Shown: piece by piece, positions 45,118 through 54,009 of the stretch
How the letters are laid out: every line of letters begins with the position of its first letter
Position numbering within the stretch: position 1 is the stretch's first letter
From: Vibrio galatheae
GTDB lineage: Bacteria > Pseudomonadota > Gammaproteobacteria > Enterobacterales > Vibrionaceae
Length of the DNA stretch: 64,000 nt
Assembly (NCBI RefSeq): GCF_000967545.1
Contig: NZ_JXXV01000024.1
Coordinates: forward strand, 1-64,000
Direction of reading: 5' to 3'
Translations under genes and position numbers: made by a program
Notes under the pieces: model-generated
What the model was told of the DNA's origin: nothing
Seen by the model: the letters and a program-made list of their open reading frames with translations, nothing else
Databases searched by the model: none

Positions 45118-46098
45118 TTACTTATCATCCGAGTTGCTTAAGCTCCAAACGTAAGAAGCAACCAGTTGAACTTTGTCTTCGCCTAGAATGTCTTTCCAAG
45201 TTGGCATAACACCAGAACGACCGTTCATTACTGTCTCTGTTACTTCCGCACGCGAACCACCAAACAACCAATCTTGGTCTGTTAGGTCAGGCGCACCCAC
45301 TGCAGGGTTACCTTTACCATCTGTACCATGACACGCAGCACACACAACGAAGCGCGCCTTACCAGCTTCTGCTTCACGTGCATTTACCGAACGTCCAGAC
45401 AGGCTTAGCGTGTAGCTTACTACTTCTTTTACGCCTTGCTCGCCTAGAGCATCTTTCCACGATGGCATTTGTCCAATACGACCGTTCATAATGGTTGTTA
45501 CAATAGCTTCTGGCTCACCGCCGTATAACCACGCATCATCGGTTAGGTTAGGGAAACCTTTCTGACCACGAGCATCAGAGCCATGACACTGTGAACAGTT
45601 TTGCAGGAACAAGCGTTGACCCACTTTTACCGCTTCACTATCCGCTGCAATTTCAGGGATAGAGCGTAGCTCCGTAGAGCCATCAACGTACGCAAGTTTC
45701 TTGAATGCTTCACCGAAGTAAGTATCAGCATCATCAAGCTCTTTTGCGTATTGAACTAACTGCTTGTTCTGCTGAGCTGCAGCGATTGACGCTTTTGATT
45801 CCTCAAGAGAACGAACTGTTTGGTCTGAACTCTGCCAGCCTAGAACACCTTTGAAGTTACCTAGACCAGGGTAGAGTGTTAGGTAGATCGCGGCAAAGAT
45901 AAACGTACCAACAAACAGGTAAGTCCACCATTTAGGCAGCGGGTTGTTTAACTCACGAATACCATCGTATTCGTGCCCCATGTCCGCACCTTCTTCAACG
46001 CCCGTCTTATCTTTTAGGCACCAAAAAAGAAGCGCAGCACAGCCGACTAACGTACCGACCGTAATGATGATTATCCAAAGACTCCAAAATGTCGTCAT
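45118..46098 (-). CDS. ccoP: cbb3 cytochrome oxidase subunit III CcoP (di-haem)
   Basis: This 326-residue subunit has two N-terminal membrane helices (WSLWIIIITVGTLVGCAALL and WWTYLFVGTFIFAAIYLTLY) and two c-type haem domains: CSQCHGSDARGQKGFPNL and CAACHGTDGKGNPAVGAPDL. Each is followed by a Met ligand region (GQMPSWKD, GVMPTWKD). It accepts electrons and passes them to CcoO. Its start overlaps the end of ccoQ. Confidence 0.96.
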   Translation of the reverse strand: MTTFWSLWIIIITVGTLVGCAALLFWCLKDKTGVEEGADMGHEYDGIRELNNPLPKWWTYLFVGTFIFAAIYLTLYPGLGNFKGVLGWQSSDQTVRSLEESKASIAAAQQNKQLVQYAKELDDADTYFGEAFKKLAYVDGSTELRSIPEIAADSEAVKVGQRLFLQNCSQCHGSDARGQKGFPNLTDDAWLYGGEPEAIVTTIMNGRIGQMPSWKDALGEQGVKEVVSYTLSLSGRSVNAREAEAGKARFVVCAACHGTDGKGNPAVGAPDLTDQDWLFGGSRAEVTETVMNGRSGVMPTWKDILGEDKVQLVASYVWSLSNSDDK

Positions 46099-46271
46099 TG
46101 CTTAGTCACTCCTTGTTCTTTTTCAGGTGCTTTCTGCTCATCGGCAAAAACAAGGTTTGCGGCTTCATCAAAGCGTGCTTTGCGGTTCTTACCGTAAGCC
46201 CACCAAACCACACCTATAAAGCTAACGAACAGAACTATGGTCCAAATACTGTGAATAGTACCGATATCCAT
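46095..46271 (-). CDS. ccoQ: cbb3 oxidase subunit CcoQ
   Basis: This 58-residue protein was read directly: MDIGTIHSIWTIVLFVSFIG, then VVWWAYGKNRKARFDEAANL and an acidic tail. The single helix followed by YGKNRKARFDEAA is the CcoQ/FixQ pattern. It stabilises the oxidase core. It lies 15 bases after ccoO and its TGA overlaps the ccoP ATG. Confidence 0.94.
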   Translation of the reverse strand: MDIGTIHSIWTIVLFVSFIGVVWWAYGKNRKARFDEAANLVFADEQKAPEKEQGVTKQ

Positions 46272-46286
46272 AATGTCACCTCTTTA

Positions 46287-46907
46287 TTACTTCATTGCGT
46301 GACCAAGAGATTGAAGGTAAGCGATGATGGCATCCATCTCGGTTTTTCCTTCGACATCTTTAGACGCGTTTGCGATTTGCTCATCAGTGTATGGAACACC
46401 AAACTGATCACGGAAAATAGTGAGTTTTTTCTGAGTGTACTTACCATCAAGTACGTTTTCAGCAAGCCATGGGAAACCAGGCATGTTTGACTCAGGAACC
46501 AACTCACGTGGATCAAGTAGGTGAACACGGTGCCACTCATCAGAGTAACGACCACCAACGCGCCCTAAGTCTGGACCAGTACGCTTAGAACCCCACAAGA
46601 ATGGGTGCTCATATACACTTTCACCTGCAACAGAGTAGTGACCGTAACGTTCTGTTTCAGAACGGAAAGGACGGACCATCTGGCTGTGACAAACATTACA
46701 ACCTTCACGGATGTAAACGTCACGACCTTCCATTTGCAGTGCAGTATAAGGACGCAGGTTTTCAACCGGCTCAGTGGTTTGTTTTTGGAAAATCAGCGGA
46801 GTGATCTCTACCAGAGCACCTAAGCTAATTGCAAAAACGATAAGAATCGCTAGTAAACCGACATTGCGTTCTACAATTTCGTGGCGATTGTTAGAATTAG
46901 AACTCAT
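46287..46907 (-). CDS. ccoO: cbb3 oxidase subunit II CcoO (mono-haem)
   Basis: This 206-residue cytochrome c subunit has an N-terminal anchor ([20 protein letters not shown]) and one haem site, [40 protein letters not shown] and [15 protein letters not shown] are family landmarks. It relays electrons from CcoP to CcoN. It lies 13 bases downstream of ccoN. Confidence 0.96.
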   Translation of the reverse strand: MSSNSNNRHEIVERNVGLLAILIVFAISLGALVEITPLIFQKQTTEPVENLRPYTALQMEGRDVYIREGCNVCHSQMVRPFRSETERYGHYSVAGESVYEHPFLWGSKRTGPDLGRVGGRYSDEWHRVHLLDPRELVPESNMPGFPWLAENVLDGKYTQKKLTIFRDQFGVPYTDEQIANASKDVEGKTEMDAIIAYLQSLGHAMK

Positions 46908-46920
46908 TCTTTAAATCTCC

Positions 46921-48348
46921 TTATGCCGGTTGAGGGATAGCTTTAAGGCTATCTTTTGGCGCAGTTACCGTTTTGTACGTGTTGTATGCCATTAAGAACA
47001 TACCTGATAGGAAGATGAAGCCACCTAGGAAACGGACAAAATAGAATGGGTAAGACGCTTCTACAGACTCAACAAAGCTGTAGGTTAACGTACCGTCAGA
47101 ATTAACTGCACGCCACATTAGACCTTGCATTACACCAGAGATCCACATCGCAACGATGTATAGAACTGTACCAATAGTTGCTAACCAGAAGTGGGTATTG
47201 ATTAGACCTACAGAGTACATACGCTGCTGACCAAATAGACGTGGGACTAAGTGGTATACCGAACCAATAGATACCATTGCTACCCAGCCTAATGCGCCAG
47301 AGTGAACGTGACCGATGGTCCAGTCAGTGTAGTGAGACAATGCGTTCACTGTCTTAATCGACATCATTGGGCCTTCAAACGTAGACATGCCGTAGAACGA
47401 CAGCGATACGATTAGGAAACGAAGAATTGGGTCATAACGTAGTTTGTGCCAAGCTCCAGACAACGTCATAATACCGTTGATCATACCCCCCCATGAAGGA
47501 GCAAAAAGAACCAATGACATCACCATACCAATTGACTGTGTCCAGTCAGGAAGGGCAGTGTAATGCAAGTGGTGTGGGCCAGCCCAGATGTAAAGTGAAA
47601 CTAGTGCCCAAAAGTGAACGATAGACAAACGGTAAGAGTAAACAGGACGTTCAGCTTGTTTAGGCACGAAGTAATACATCATACCTAGGAAACCAGCCGT
47701 CAGTAGGAAACCTACCGCGTTGTGTCCGTACCACCACTGAACCATCGCATCCACTGCGCCTGAGTAGATCGAGTACGATTTACCCATAGAGACAGGAATT
47801 GCCATGCTGTTTACGATATGAAGAACCGCAACAGTGATGATAAAGGCACCGAAGAACCAGTTTGCTACGTAGATGTGAGACGTCTTACGGGTAACCAATG
47901 TTCCGAAGAACACGATGGCGTAAGAAACCCAAACTACCGCGATGGCAATATCGATTGGCCATTCTAGTTCCGCGTACTCTTTACCTGAGGTAAAACCTAA
48001 TGGCAGAGTAATCGCTGCTGCTAGAATAATGGCTTGCCAACCCCAGAAGGTAAAGGCGACAAGAGGGCCACCAAATAGACGAGTTTGACAGGTACGCTGA
48101 ACAACGTAATAAGACGTTGCGAACAGGGCACTTGTACCAAACGCAAAAATAACCGCATTAGTATGCAGAGGACGTAAGCGACTGTACGTCAACCACGGCG
48201 TATCAAAGTTTAGCTGTGGCCAAACTAATTGAGCGGCAATCAAAACACCAACGGCCATACCGACAATACCCCAAAGAATGGTAACTAGGGTAAATTGACG
48301 GACGACTGTATAGTTGTAGTTTTGTTCAAGCTGCTTTTCTTGGCTCAT
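46921..48348 (-). CDS. ccoN: cbb3 oxidase subunit I CcoN
   Basis: This 475-residue catalytic subunit with twelve helices holds haem b, haem b3 and CuB. The visible His ligands are in [13 protein letters not shown] (haem b), WYGHNAVGF (CuB side), [13 protein letters not shown] (CuB pair), and [17 protein letters not shown] (haem ligands). The start is the ATG at 48348, since GGAAGC is seven bases from it and only one from the ATG two codons earlier. It reduces oxygen to water at low oxygen tension. No FNR box is clear in the 230-base upstream region. Confidence 0.95.
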   Translation of the reverse strand: MSQEKQLEQNYNYTVVRQFTLVTILWGIVGMAVGVLIAAQLVWPQLNFDTPWLTYSRLRPLHTNAVIFAFGTSALFATSYYVVQRTCQTRLFGGPLVAFTFWGWQAIILAAAITLPLGFTSGKEYAELEWPIDIAIAVVWVSYAIVFFGTLVTRKTSHIYVANWFFGAFIITVAVLHIVNSMAIPVSMGKSYSIYSGAVDAMVQWWYGHNAVGFLLTAGFLGMMYYFVPKQAERPVYSYRLSIVHFWALVSLYIWAGPHHLHYTALPDWTQSIGMVMSLVLFAPSWGGMINGIMTLSGAWHKLRYDPILRFLIVSLSFYGMSTFEGPMMSIKTVNALSHYTDWTIGHVHSGALGWVAMVSIGSVYHLVPRLFGQQRMYSVGLINTHFWLATIGTVLYIVAMWISGVMQGLMWRAVNSDGTLTYSFVESVEASYPFYFVRFLGGFIFLSGMFLMAYNTYKTVTAPKDSLKAIPQPA

Positions 48349-48607
48349 TTGCATGCTTCCAATTTCTAATTAACTACACTTTACTTCCAACACGACACAT
48401 GTCGTAATGCCCCCCAAAACTGTTAAGAAAATCAAACCAGTATCAAGTGGTTAAATATTCTTGCTAGTCTTTAAAAAAAGTGGCATTTTCAGCCGCCAAC
48501 TATACTGCATTTAACAATTCAATGACAGCGCAGTAACCTTACAGTCGTTCAGGTTTTGACCTTTTATTTTAAAACTTTGAAGTTTGTTACACGGAGAACA
48601 CCACATA

Positions 48608-48970
48608 ATGGCAGCACAGAAACTCACACGGGGCCGTTTTGTTCAAATAATCATCATGTTAACCATACTTATTGCAGCGTTTATTTGGCGAACAGTCACA
48701 TTTATAGGCGAGCAAAACATAGAGTGTGAGTTGAAACCAAAATGTACATTTAGTGTTAAAAGCACTCAGTTTTCGGCATTCAAATCCGACAGTGGAATTA
48801 CACTGAGCAAACCGTCAGATAATTGGAAAATTTCGTTGCCAAATAGAGCACTAAAACTTGTCGAACAGGAAGATTATTGGCAACTGCAAGGAACGAACCT
48901 AGATAATTTGCAGATAGAGCTTTCAGATCTCGAAGAGACGCACATCGTTGGCGTTAAATTCAGGATATAG
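48608..48970 (+). CDS. hypothetical membrane-anchored protein next to the cco cluster
   Basis: This 120-residue protein has one N-terminal membrane helix (FVQIIIMLTILIAAFIWRTV) and an extracytoplasmic part with Cys in IECELKPKCTFSV and a beta-rich C-terminal segment (DNLQIELSDLEETHIVGVKF). I do not recognise a family. It is divergent from ccoN and proteins of this size beside cco genes are common in Vibrio, so a link to the oxidase is possible. ACGGAG lies 11 bases before the ATG; an in-frame TTG is eight codons upstream. Confidence 0.6.
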   Translation: MAAQKLTRGRFVQIIIMLTILIAAFIWRTVTFIGEQNIECELKPKCTFSVKSTQFSAFKSDSGITLSKPSDNWKISLPNRALKLVEQEDYWQLQGTNLDNLQIELSDLEETHIVGVKFRI

Positions 48971-49011
48971 ACACACAAAACAATCTTAATTAAGCAAAAG
49001 TGGCCAAACTT

Positions 49012-49060
49012 CCTAATAAACAGGATTAGAATCGCAAGATTATAAATACTGTTTATTAGG
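49012..49060. repeat. 12-bp perfect inverted repeat
   Basis: CCTAATAAACAG and CTGTTTATTAGG are separated by 25 bases. It is AT-rich with no strong T-run, located between the hypothetical gene and dif. It could be a weak terminator or a protein-binding site. Confidence 0.6.
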
Positions 49061-49156
49061 TATTTTATGGTAAATAGATTATGTTGAATCATTTTAAGAA
49101 GAGAGAAAGCAGGCAAGGCTTGAACTAAGTCTAGTTCTTCTGTTTACACACATTGC

Positions 49157-49184
49157 ATTTAACATAATATACATAATGCGAACT
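49157..49184 (-). promoter_or_regulatory. dif site / left attachment site of the prophage
   Basis: Read on the minus strand it is AGTTCGCATTA-TGTATA-TTATGTTAAAT: XerC arm (one difference from the Vibrio chromosome-1 dif I recall), six-base centre and a full XerD arm. A filamentous prophage begins at once to the right. The core also encodes the end of the phage repressor. Confidence 0.85.
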
Positions 49185-49527
49185 TGGATATGGTATTAAA
49201 CAGCCCGTCCGTGGACACCATGAAAACCGCATAAGCACTTGATATTGTTGTTAATCCTAGCCCGTTATACTTTTTTGCGATGCTGTGCCATAGCTTCTGT
49301 GCTTCGTGTGACTTGGCTTTATCTGCTGCTAAGTACACTAAAATCATTTCTTTATCTGCGCCAACTTCGTCCGCTAGAAAAAGCGCTTCGTTTTCAGTTA
49401 GATAACGTTCACCTTTTCTTATTCCAGATAACTTTTGAACGCTTATATTCAAATCGTGTGCAATCTGCTTATCTTGAACATAATTCTTGGCGTTTTTATA
49501 CGAATCTAATAGTTCATTAATGTACAT
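49159..49527 (-). CDS. DUF3693 phage repressor-like protein
   Basis: This 122-residue protein has an N-terminal helix-turn-helix (KQIAHDLNISVQKLSGIRKG, residues 20-40) and the following YLTENEALFLADEVGADKEMI, as in DUF3693 proteins of Vibrio filamentous phages, functional counterparts of RstR. It probably represses the replication genes by binding the two operators in the divergent region. The ATG at 49527 follows TGAGGAATCTATCA. The last residues FALCILC and the stop are encoded by the dif core, so integration fixes the C-terminus. Confidence 0.82.
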   Translation of the reverse strand: MYINELLDSYKNAKNYVQDKQIAHDLNISVQKLSGIRKGERYLTENEALFLADEVGADKEMILVYLAADKAKSHEAQKLWHSIAKKYNGLGLTTISSAYAVFMVSTDGLFNTISKFALCILC

Positions 49528-49574
49528 TGATAGATTCCTCAATTGGTTAGAGTCACTTTATTGTAGCCCATTCC

Positions 49575-49590
49575 TACACAAATCCGTGTA
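49575..49590. promoter_or_regulatory. phage operator 1
   Basis: TACACAAATCCGTGTA is a palindrome with two central mismatches, 48 bases upstream of the DUF3693 start codon. Confidence 0.65.
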
Positions 49591-49620
49591 TTTACAATCC
49601 TCAAAAATGCGTATTTACTT

Positions 49621-49636
49621 TACACAAATTTGTGTA
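49621..49636. promoter_or_regulatory. phage operator 2
   Basis: TACACAAATTTGTGTA is a perfect palindrome repeating operator 1, centred 46 bases away, in the region between the divergent repressor and replication genes. Confidence 0.7.
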
Positions 49637-49701
49637 TTAGACCGCTCTGGTCGCTCCCTAAGCTTCTGGGGCGGTCAGCCAAACAACTTTAGGGGGTTGT
49701 C

Positions 49702-50070
49702 ATGGAAATCAAACACGCGCAAGGCTACAGCTCAATTCACACCGACAATTGCCATTTCACACGTTTTCACGCTGACAACTCATTTCAAGTGCGTATCGGC
49801 ATGATTAACAACGATGTGAACGCGCTTGTGTCGGTTGACCTCGATACCTCAAGCATTCGTCACGAACATACCTCTGACGAATCCGAATTCATGTTTCCTG
49901 TGCTGTTTTTTGGCTCAAAGCATCACTTTATCTTCGAAACGGTGTTGGATTACCGTATCGCTTGTGAGTTCTTCATGGTTGAGCCTGTGGAGTCACTGAC
50001 AGAAAAAATCGTGCGTTCTAATTTCAATACAACGTGCAACATGCGTTGTAATCGAGAGTTTGAGGCATAA
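49702..50070 (+). CDS. phage early protein, unknown
   Basis: This 122-residue protein is first in the rightward phage operon, behind AGGGGGTTGTC. It is rich in His and aromatic residues (YSSIHTDNCHFTRFHADNSF) and ends with a Cys pair (NTTCNMRCNREFEA). I do not recognise the family. The position just before the replication protein suggests an early, DNA-related or regulatory function. The 49631-49701 stretch ahead contains a GC-rich hairpin-like GACCGCTCTGGTCG. Confidence 0.7.
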   Translation: MEIKHAQGYSSIHTDNCHFTRFHADNSFQVRIGMINNDVNALVSVDLDTSSIRHEHTSDESEFMFPVLFFGSKHHFIFETVLDYRIACEFFMVEPVESLTEKIVRSNFNTTCNMRCNREFEA

Positions 50071-50071
50071 T

Positions 50072-50296
50072 ATGACTTTCTCAGCCAAACCTCCCCTTAA
50101 AAATCCGGTCTACTTTGAGCATCATCAAGACGGTTACTGGTGCTCAATTGACGGTATGCCGGAATACTTCAAGACTAAGCACGAAATGTATTTGTATGCG
50201 TGTGAATCTGACCGTGAAATCATTGAAATTACGCACGAAAATGAATCTGAGCTTCGTCAATCTGGCGCATTTGATAGGACGTTTAATGATGAATAA
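50072..50296 (+). CDS. small phage protein, unknown
   Basis: This 74-residue acidic protein starts MTFSAKPPLKNPVYFEHHQD and has GYWCSIDGMPEYFKTKHEMY. It has no membrane segment or known motif. The ATG at 50072 follows GAGGCATAAT and immediately follows the previous stop. It overlaps the replication gene at its 3' end, so it belongs to the same operon. Confidence 0.7.
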   Translation: MTFSAKPPLKNPVYFEHHQDGYWCSIDGMPEYFKTKHEMYLYACESDREIIEITHENESELRQSGAFDRTFNDE

Positions 50297-51560
50297 AACG
50301 CTTATCGATTTTGTGAGCTTTTCAGGCTCTCCATTGCTACTCGAACGCTGCAAAGACATGGCAAAACAACGCTTTGCCTTTGAACAACTCAATGAATTTG
50401 AGTCGCAAAATGTGGTTGCCATTCAACAACGCGAAAACACCAAAATCGCGCATTTTGCGGAAAACTTAGCGCAACTACTTGGCTGTATTGAGGCTGAGGA
50501 TTACGCCAATAAAGACCTCTACTTTGCTTCTCTAGATAAAGCATTAGTTGATGCTGACGTTCGTATTGATAGCGATGTTTCGTTTAACGAGTGTTATCAG
50601 AACCTGATTGGCAATATTGGGATTGATATGTTGGATACGCTTTGTCATGGCGAAATCGAGTCCTTTCTTGAAGTGCTTGCCGATGAAATCAGCTACGAGA
50701 AAAACGAGTGGACACTAGAACGTCGAGGTGGTTTTTCAGGGTATCGCTACTCTGCAAAGCTTCTTTGCAATGGCACTCAGGCGGGGTTGGTCGCTTGGGG
50801 CGCTGCGAACTTTGGTTACTACGTTTCGTTTTCTGGTAAAGGCTGCGAAGCCATAAACATGGAAGCGTTACATAAGGCACTAAATCAAATGGTCGGAGCG
50901 AAGTTAACTCGTGTTGATATTGCCCTTGATGACCTGATGGGTAACGTGTCGATTGATGATATCAAACAGAAATACATTGATGGTGAGTTTATCACTCGCG
51001 GTACGCCTCCCAAATGGGGCGAATTTATGGGCGGCTCTGGTATGTCGAAAGATGACCGTAAACGCTGCGGTATGATTAAAGACGGCGGTCACACCTTCTA
51101 CGTGGGTGCTCGTGAGAACGGCAAGATATTCCGTGGCTACCACAAGGGCGCGCAACTCAAGTCTGAACAATACCCTAATTGGAATCGTTTCGAGGTGCAA
51201 ATTGGCAACCGCTATCGTGTTATTCCTTTTGATGTGCTTGTTAATCCTGACCAATATTTTGCGGGTGCTTACCCTGCTCTAGCCTCACTCATTCAAGACG
51301 TTAAGCCAATTGCCATCAATACGTGCAAAGTGGTTTTTCAGACCTCTTTAGAAAACGCAATGAAACATGCTCGTGTTCAATACGGCAAGTTGCTCAATGC
51401 TTTACGTCAATTTTATGCAGACGAAAAATCGCCTGACAAACATGTCCTTGATGCACTCACCAAAGGACTTGAATTAACCGACATCCCCGACCGCATTAAT
51501 TATCCAGTCGGTCGAGGTCTACACATGGAAAAAACTGGAGAAATACAATTATGCCTTTAA
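50286..51560 (+). CDS. phage replication initiation protein (RstA-like)
   Basis: This 424-residue protein resembles the replication initiation factor family (Rep_trans) of filamentous phages. Landmarks are LTRVDIALDDLMGNVSIDDI (metal-binding and rolling-circle region), GHTFYVGARENGKIFRGYHK and the downstream WNRFEVQIGNRYRVIP. It would nick the plus-strand origin and restart rolling-circle copying. Start: AGGACG then two ATGs at 50286 and 50289; the first has ideal spacing. The frame is open further upstream inside the previous gene. It overlaps the ssDNA-binding gene by ten bases. Confidence 0.88.
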   Translation: MMNKTLIDFVSFSGSPLLLERCKDMAKQRFAFEQLNEFESQNVVAIQQRENTKIAHFAENLAQLLGCIEAEDYANKDLYFASLDKALVDADVRIDSDVSFNECYQNLIGNIGIDMLDTLCHGEIESFLEVLADEISYEKNEWTLERRGGFSGYRYSAKLLCNGTQAGLVAWGAANFGYYVSFSGKGCEAINMEALHKALNQMVGAKLTRVDIALDDLMGNVSIDDIKQKYIDGEFITRGTPPKWGEFMGGSGMSKDDRKRCGMIKDGGHTFYVGARENGKIFRGYHKGAQLKSEQYPNWNRFEVQIGNRYRVIPFDVLVNPDQYFAGAYPALASLIQDVKPIAINTCKVVFQTSLENAMKHARVQYGKLLNALRQFYADEKSPDKHVLDALTKGLELTDIPDRINYPVGRGLHMEKTGEIQLCL

Positions 51561-51859
51561 CAGTAATCGTAATTGGGTGTGAGCACTCTCAAGGTCTATC
51601 AAAGAAAGATGACCGTCCTTATAACTTTGCACAAGTGAACTATCTCGGTGCAAATGATGGTTGGAAATCGGACAAAGGCGCTTGTGAGGCTGTTGGCCTC
51701 AAACTAAAACAAATTGCGATGTCCCCTAATCCGTCCTTAGTGGCTGAGTTCAAAAAACTCGCTGACCAATTCCCATTGCAAGCGGAATTACATCTAGACG
51801 TTGACCCTGATAATCCTAGCCGAAATATCGTTGTTGATATCAAGCCACTTCAAGGGTAA
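51551..51859 (+). CDS. RstB-like/DUF1293 phage ssDNA-binding protein
   Basis: This 102-residue protein has the size, position and beta-rich character of the single-stranded DNA-binding (pV/RstB-like) proteins of Vibrio filamentous phages: MPLTVIVIGCEHSQGLSKKD at the start, LDVDPDNPSRNIVVDIKPL at the end. It would coat plus strands for packaging. The overlap with the replication gene gives coupled translation. Confidence 0.7.
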   Translation: MPLTVIVIGCEHSQGLSKKDDRPYNFAQVNYLGANDGWKSDKGACEAVGLKLKQIAMSPNPSLVAEFKKLADQFPLQAELHLDVDPDNPSRNIVVDIKPLQG

Positions 51860-51865
51860 TAAATT

Positions 51866-52105
51866 ATGACGGATTGTGTAGCTGCTGACCCTGAAGGCTT
51901 TTTGTATCTCACTTCTGACCCTATTGAGTCATGCACACAATTTGTCGTACTCAGTGCCGATGAATATAACTTTTTTACGTCCTACACATCCATTACAGGG
52001 ACAGAGGTTGTCGAGTTCTATTCATTTGGTTTCGCTCTCGTCTTTTTCGGTTACATCATTTCGTTCCCGATTAAGGCGGCATTAAAAGCAATAAACCTTA
52101 TATAA
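51866..52105 (+). CDS. small phage membrane protein, probable minor coat
   Basis: This 79-residue protein has a polar N-terminus with two Cys (DCVAADPEG, ESCTQF) and a C-terminal membrane segment (SFGFALVFFGYIISFPIKAA). It sits between the ssDNA-binding protein and the major coat gene, where f1-like phages carry small virion-tip proteins. The family is not recognised. Confidence 0.62.
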   Translation: MTDCVAADPEGFLYLTSDPIESCTQFVVLSADEYNFFTSYTSITGTEVVEFYSFGFALVFFGYIISFPIKAALKAINLI

Positions 52106-52115
52106 GGAAATCATT

Positions 52116-52316
52116 ATGAAAAAGTATCTAGTTGGTGCGGTTGCACTTGGTATGTCTGCGGCTTCTAACGCTGCGGTGGATTTGTCTACGCTCTGGGCTG
52201 AGGTTGACCTTAGTAGCGTGGCAACGAGTGTTTTGGCTATTGGTGTAACTGCGGTGGGTATCTCGGTTGCATTGAAAGGCATTTCGCTTGCTAAACGCGC
52301 TGTATCTAAAGCGTAA
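52116..52316 (+). CDS. major coat protein (pVIII-like)
   Basis: This 66-residue precursor has a signal peptide MKKYLVGAVALGMSAASNA. The mature protein of about 47 residues has an acidic N-terminus (VDLSTLWAEVDL), one membrane helix (VLAIGVTAVGISVALKGI) and a basic C-terminus (LAKRAVSKA) that would touch the DNA. This is the classic pVIII layout. AAGGAAATCATT precedes the ATG. Confidence 0.93.
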   Translation: MKKYLVGAVALGMSAASNAAVDLSTLWAEVDLSSVATSVLAIGVTAVGISVALKGISLAKRAVSKA

Positions 52317-52319
52317 ACG

Positions 52320-52412
52320 GTGCTCTACGCCATTTATGACACGCACCAGTTCATATTTACCCTGTTAGGTGGTTTCTCCGCTCTAATATGTGGGCTGAAT
52401 ATGCGTGTTTAA
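52320..52412 (+). CDS. 30-residue hydrophobic phage peptide (pVII/pIX-like)
   Basis: Read directly: GTG start three bases after the coat stop, MLYAIYDTHQFIFTLLGGFS then ALICGLNMRV. It is one membrane helix of about 20 residues with a short polar end, like the pVII and pIX tip proteins. It has no Shine-Dalgarno of its own, so translation would depend on coupling to the coat gene. The terminator follows at once. Confidence 0.6.
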   Translation: MLYAIYDTHQFIFTLLGGFSALICGLNMRV

Positions 52413-52420
52413 TAACGGAC

Positions 52421-52447
52421 AAGGGAGCTTAATTGCTCCCTTTTTTT
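52421..52447 (+). terminator. terminator after the coat genes
   Basis: GGGAGC, loop TTAATT, GCTCCC and seven T. Filamentous phages usually have such a terminator between the major coat and pIII genes. Confidence 0.92.
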
Positions 52448-52460
52448 CTTGGTTCGAATT

Positions 52461-54005
52461 ATGCGCATTGTCTATATATTACTTTTTCTCTTTCCATTTA
52501 GTGCACACGCTGTTGCTTATTACACGTTAATTGGAACTACTGAACCCGTATTTAGTTCTATGTCTGCATTGTCTCAATACTACGTCGAGGTATCTGGTTG
52601 TGTTCAATCCGGTAGTATTTATAAGAAACCAGTAATTAAGACTATCTATGTTAACGCTTTTTCATATTATTCTCGTGAGTTTAGTGACAGTGAATGTACT
52701 GATACTTGGAGTACTGGAAAAACTTATACCTATAATCCAACCGCTGTTGACGACCAATGTCCAGAGGGAACTATTCTAGATCCAGAGGCGGGCCGATGTG
52801 TTGAAGATAATAAATGCGAACCATTAGCAGGAAATACTACTTCTCACACATGGGATTACATGAAATATGGCGATGAACCTACATTTTGTTCGGGTGGTTG
52901 TGAATTAAAGGTAACTGGTTCAACGTGTTCATTGGCTAATGCTACTCCCGGTAATGGTTGTGGCGGTACGGTTGTAGTTACAGGCAAAACATGTAATGAG
53001 GGAGAACCTTCACCCGGTGGCACCATTCCCGACGAAGTACCGCAAGGCTGTCAGGATTTTAACGGGACGTATCTTTGCCCTGAAGATTCAAACGGCGATG
53101 GTCAACCCGATGATGGTCAACCCTTAGACCCAGATGCTAAATGCGGTTATGACGGTAATGACCAGTTTTCTTGTCAAGGTGGTACATATGCTGAACCAGA
53201 TTACGAAATGCAAGACCCAACTAAACCACTTGAAGGTGTGGAATCTTCGCCGTTAGACCCTGCCAATGTGCCTATAGAAACGGTTGAGGGTGTTGCTCCC
53301 CCAACCGACGAAACTGGCGAACGTGAGCAAATCAAACTACTCAACGAACAAATCAATGCGTTGCTTGAAGGGCTGAACGCGGATAACAACGCCAACTTTA
53401 AAAAGATGGTGGATGAACTCAAAAACGCGAACCAGTTTAACCAGCAACAACTTGACCAAATTGTTGCATCAACCAACAAGCAACTTGAAATTTGGGACGA
53501 GTTAAAAACCCTTCAAATGCAGTCTACTGAGGACATTGTTAACGCCATTAATGATTCTGCTGAATATGATGAGTTTTATAACAATCAAGCCGCGGCTAGG
53601 CATAGTGAGTTGTTAGCCGCTTTGCAGGGTCTTGGCTCTGGAAATGGCGAAGGCTCACAGGCTGAAAAAGACATTTTAGACGTACTCACCAATGGCAACG
53701 GTACAATTGACGGCACTCAAGCGGCTTATAACTCTGAGCACACTACGCAATCGCTTTCTGAGGAGATGGTTCTCCGTCTTTTTCAGACTCGTGATGTCGT
53801 TTATGAGGGTATGCTCGACGCCTTTGCTGATATCGATTTGTCTAACGCAAAGCGCCCCGATTTTAGCCTTGATTTAGAACCAATGGGCTTTAAGAAATAC
53901 AGTCTTGAAACGGCGTTTAACGTGGATTACATCTTTGGGTTTATTCGCATTTGTATTCTGTTCACTGCTGCATTGACGTGCAGAAAAATTATCTTTGGAG
54001 GCTAA
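52461..54005 (+). CDS. phage attachment protein (pIII-like)
   Basis: This 514-residue protein has a signal peptide (MRIVYILLFLFPFSAHA) and a Cys-rich region with about a dozen Cys (residues 45-200, for example CPEGTILDPEAGRC). An Asp/Pro/Gly-rich linker with DSNGDGQPDDGQPLDPDA follows, then a coiled-coil stretch (about 285-375, LLNEQINALLEGLNADNN) and a C-terminal membrane anchor (FIRICILFTAALTC). The order of receptor domains, linker and anchor is that of pIII/OrfU. The N-terminal part decides the host receptor. The ATG at 52461 lies just after the terminator. Confidence 0.85.
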   Translation: MRIVYILLFLFPFSAHAVAYYTLIGTTEPVFSSMSALSQYYVEVSGCVQSGSIYKKPVIKTIYVNAFSYYSREFSDSECTDTWSTGKTYTYNPTAVDDQCPEGTILDPEAGRCVEDNKCEPLAGNTTSHTWDYMKYGDEPTFCSGGCELKVTGSTCSLANATPGNGCGGTVVVTGKTCNEGEPSPGGTIPDEVPQGCQDFNGTYLCPEDSNGDGQPDDGQPLDPDAKCGYDGNDQFSCQGGTYAEPDYEMQDPTKPLEGVESSPLDPANVPIETVEGVAPPTDETGEREQIKLLNEQINALLEGLNADNNANFKKMVDELKNANQFNQQQLDQIVASTNKQLEIWDELKTLQMQSTEDIVNAINDSAEYDEFYNNQAAARHSELLAALQGLGSGNGEGSQAEKDILDVLTNGNGTIDGTQAAYNSEHTTQSLSEEMVLRLFQTRDVVYEGMLDAFADIDLSNAKRPDFSLDLEPMGFKKYSLETAFNVDYIFGFIRICILFTAALTCRKIIFGG

Positions 54006-54009
54006 TGTC

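Noticed and set aside
48355..48583. FNR box upstream of ccoN
   Set aside because: Only loose half-sites such as CTTGATACTGG are present; no symmetrical TTGAT-N4-ATCAA was found.
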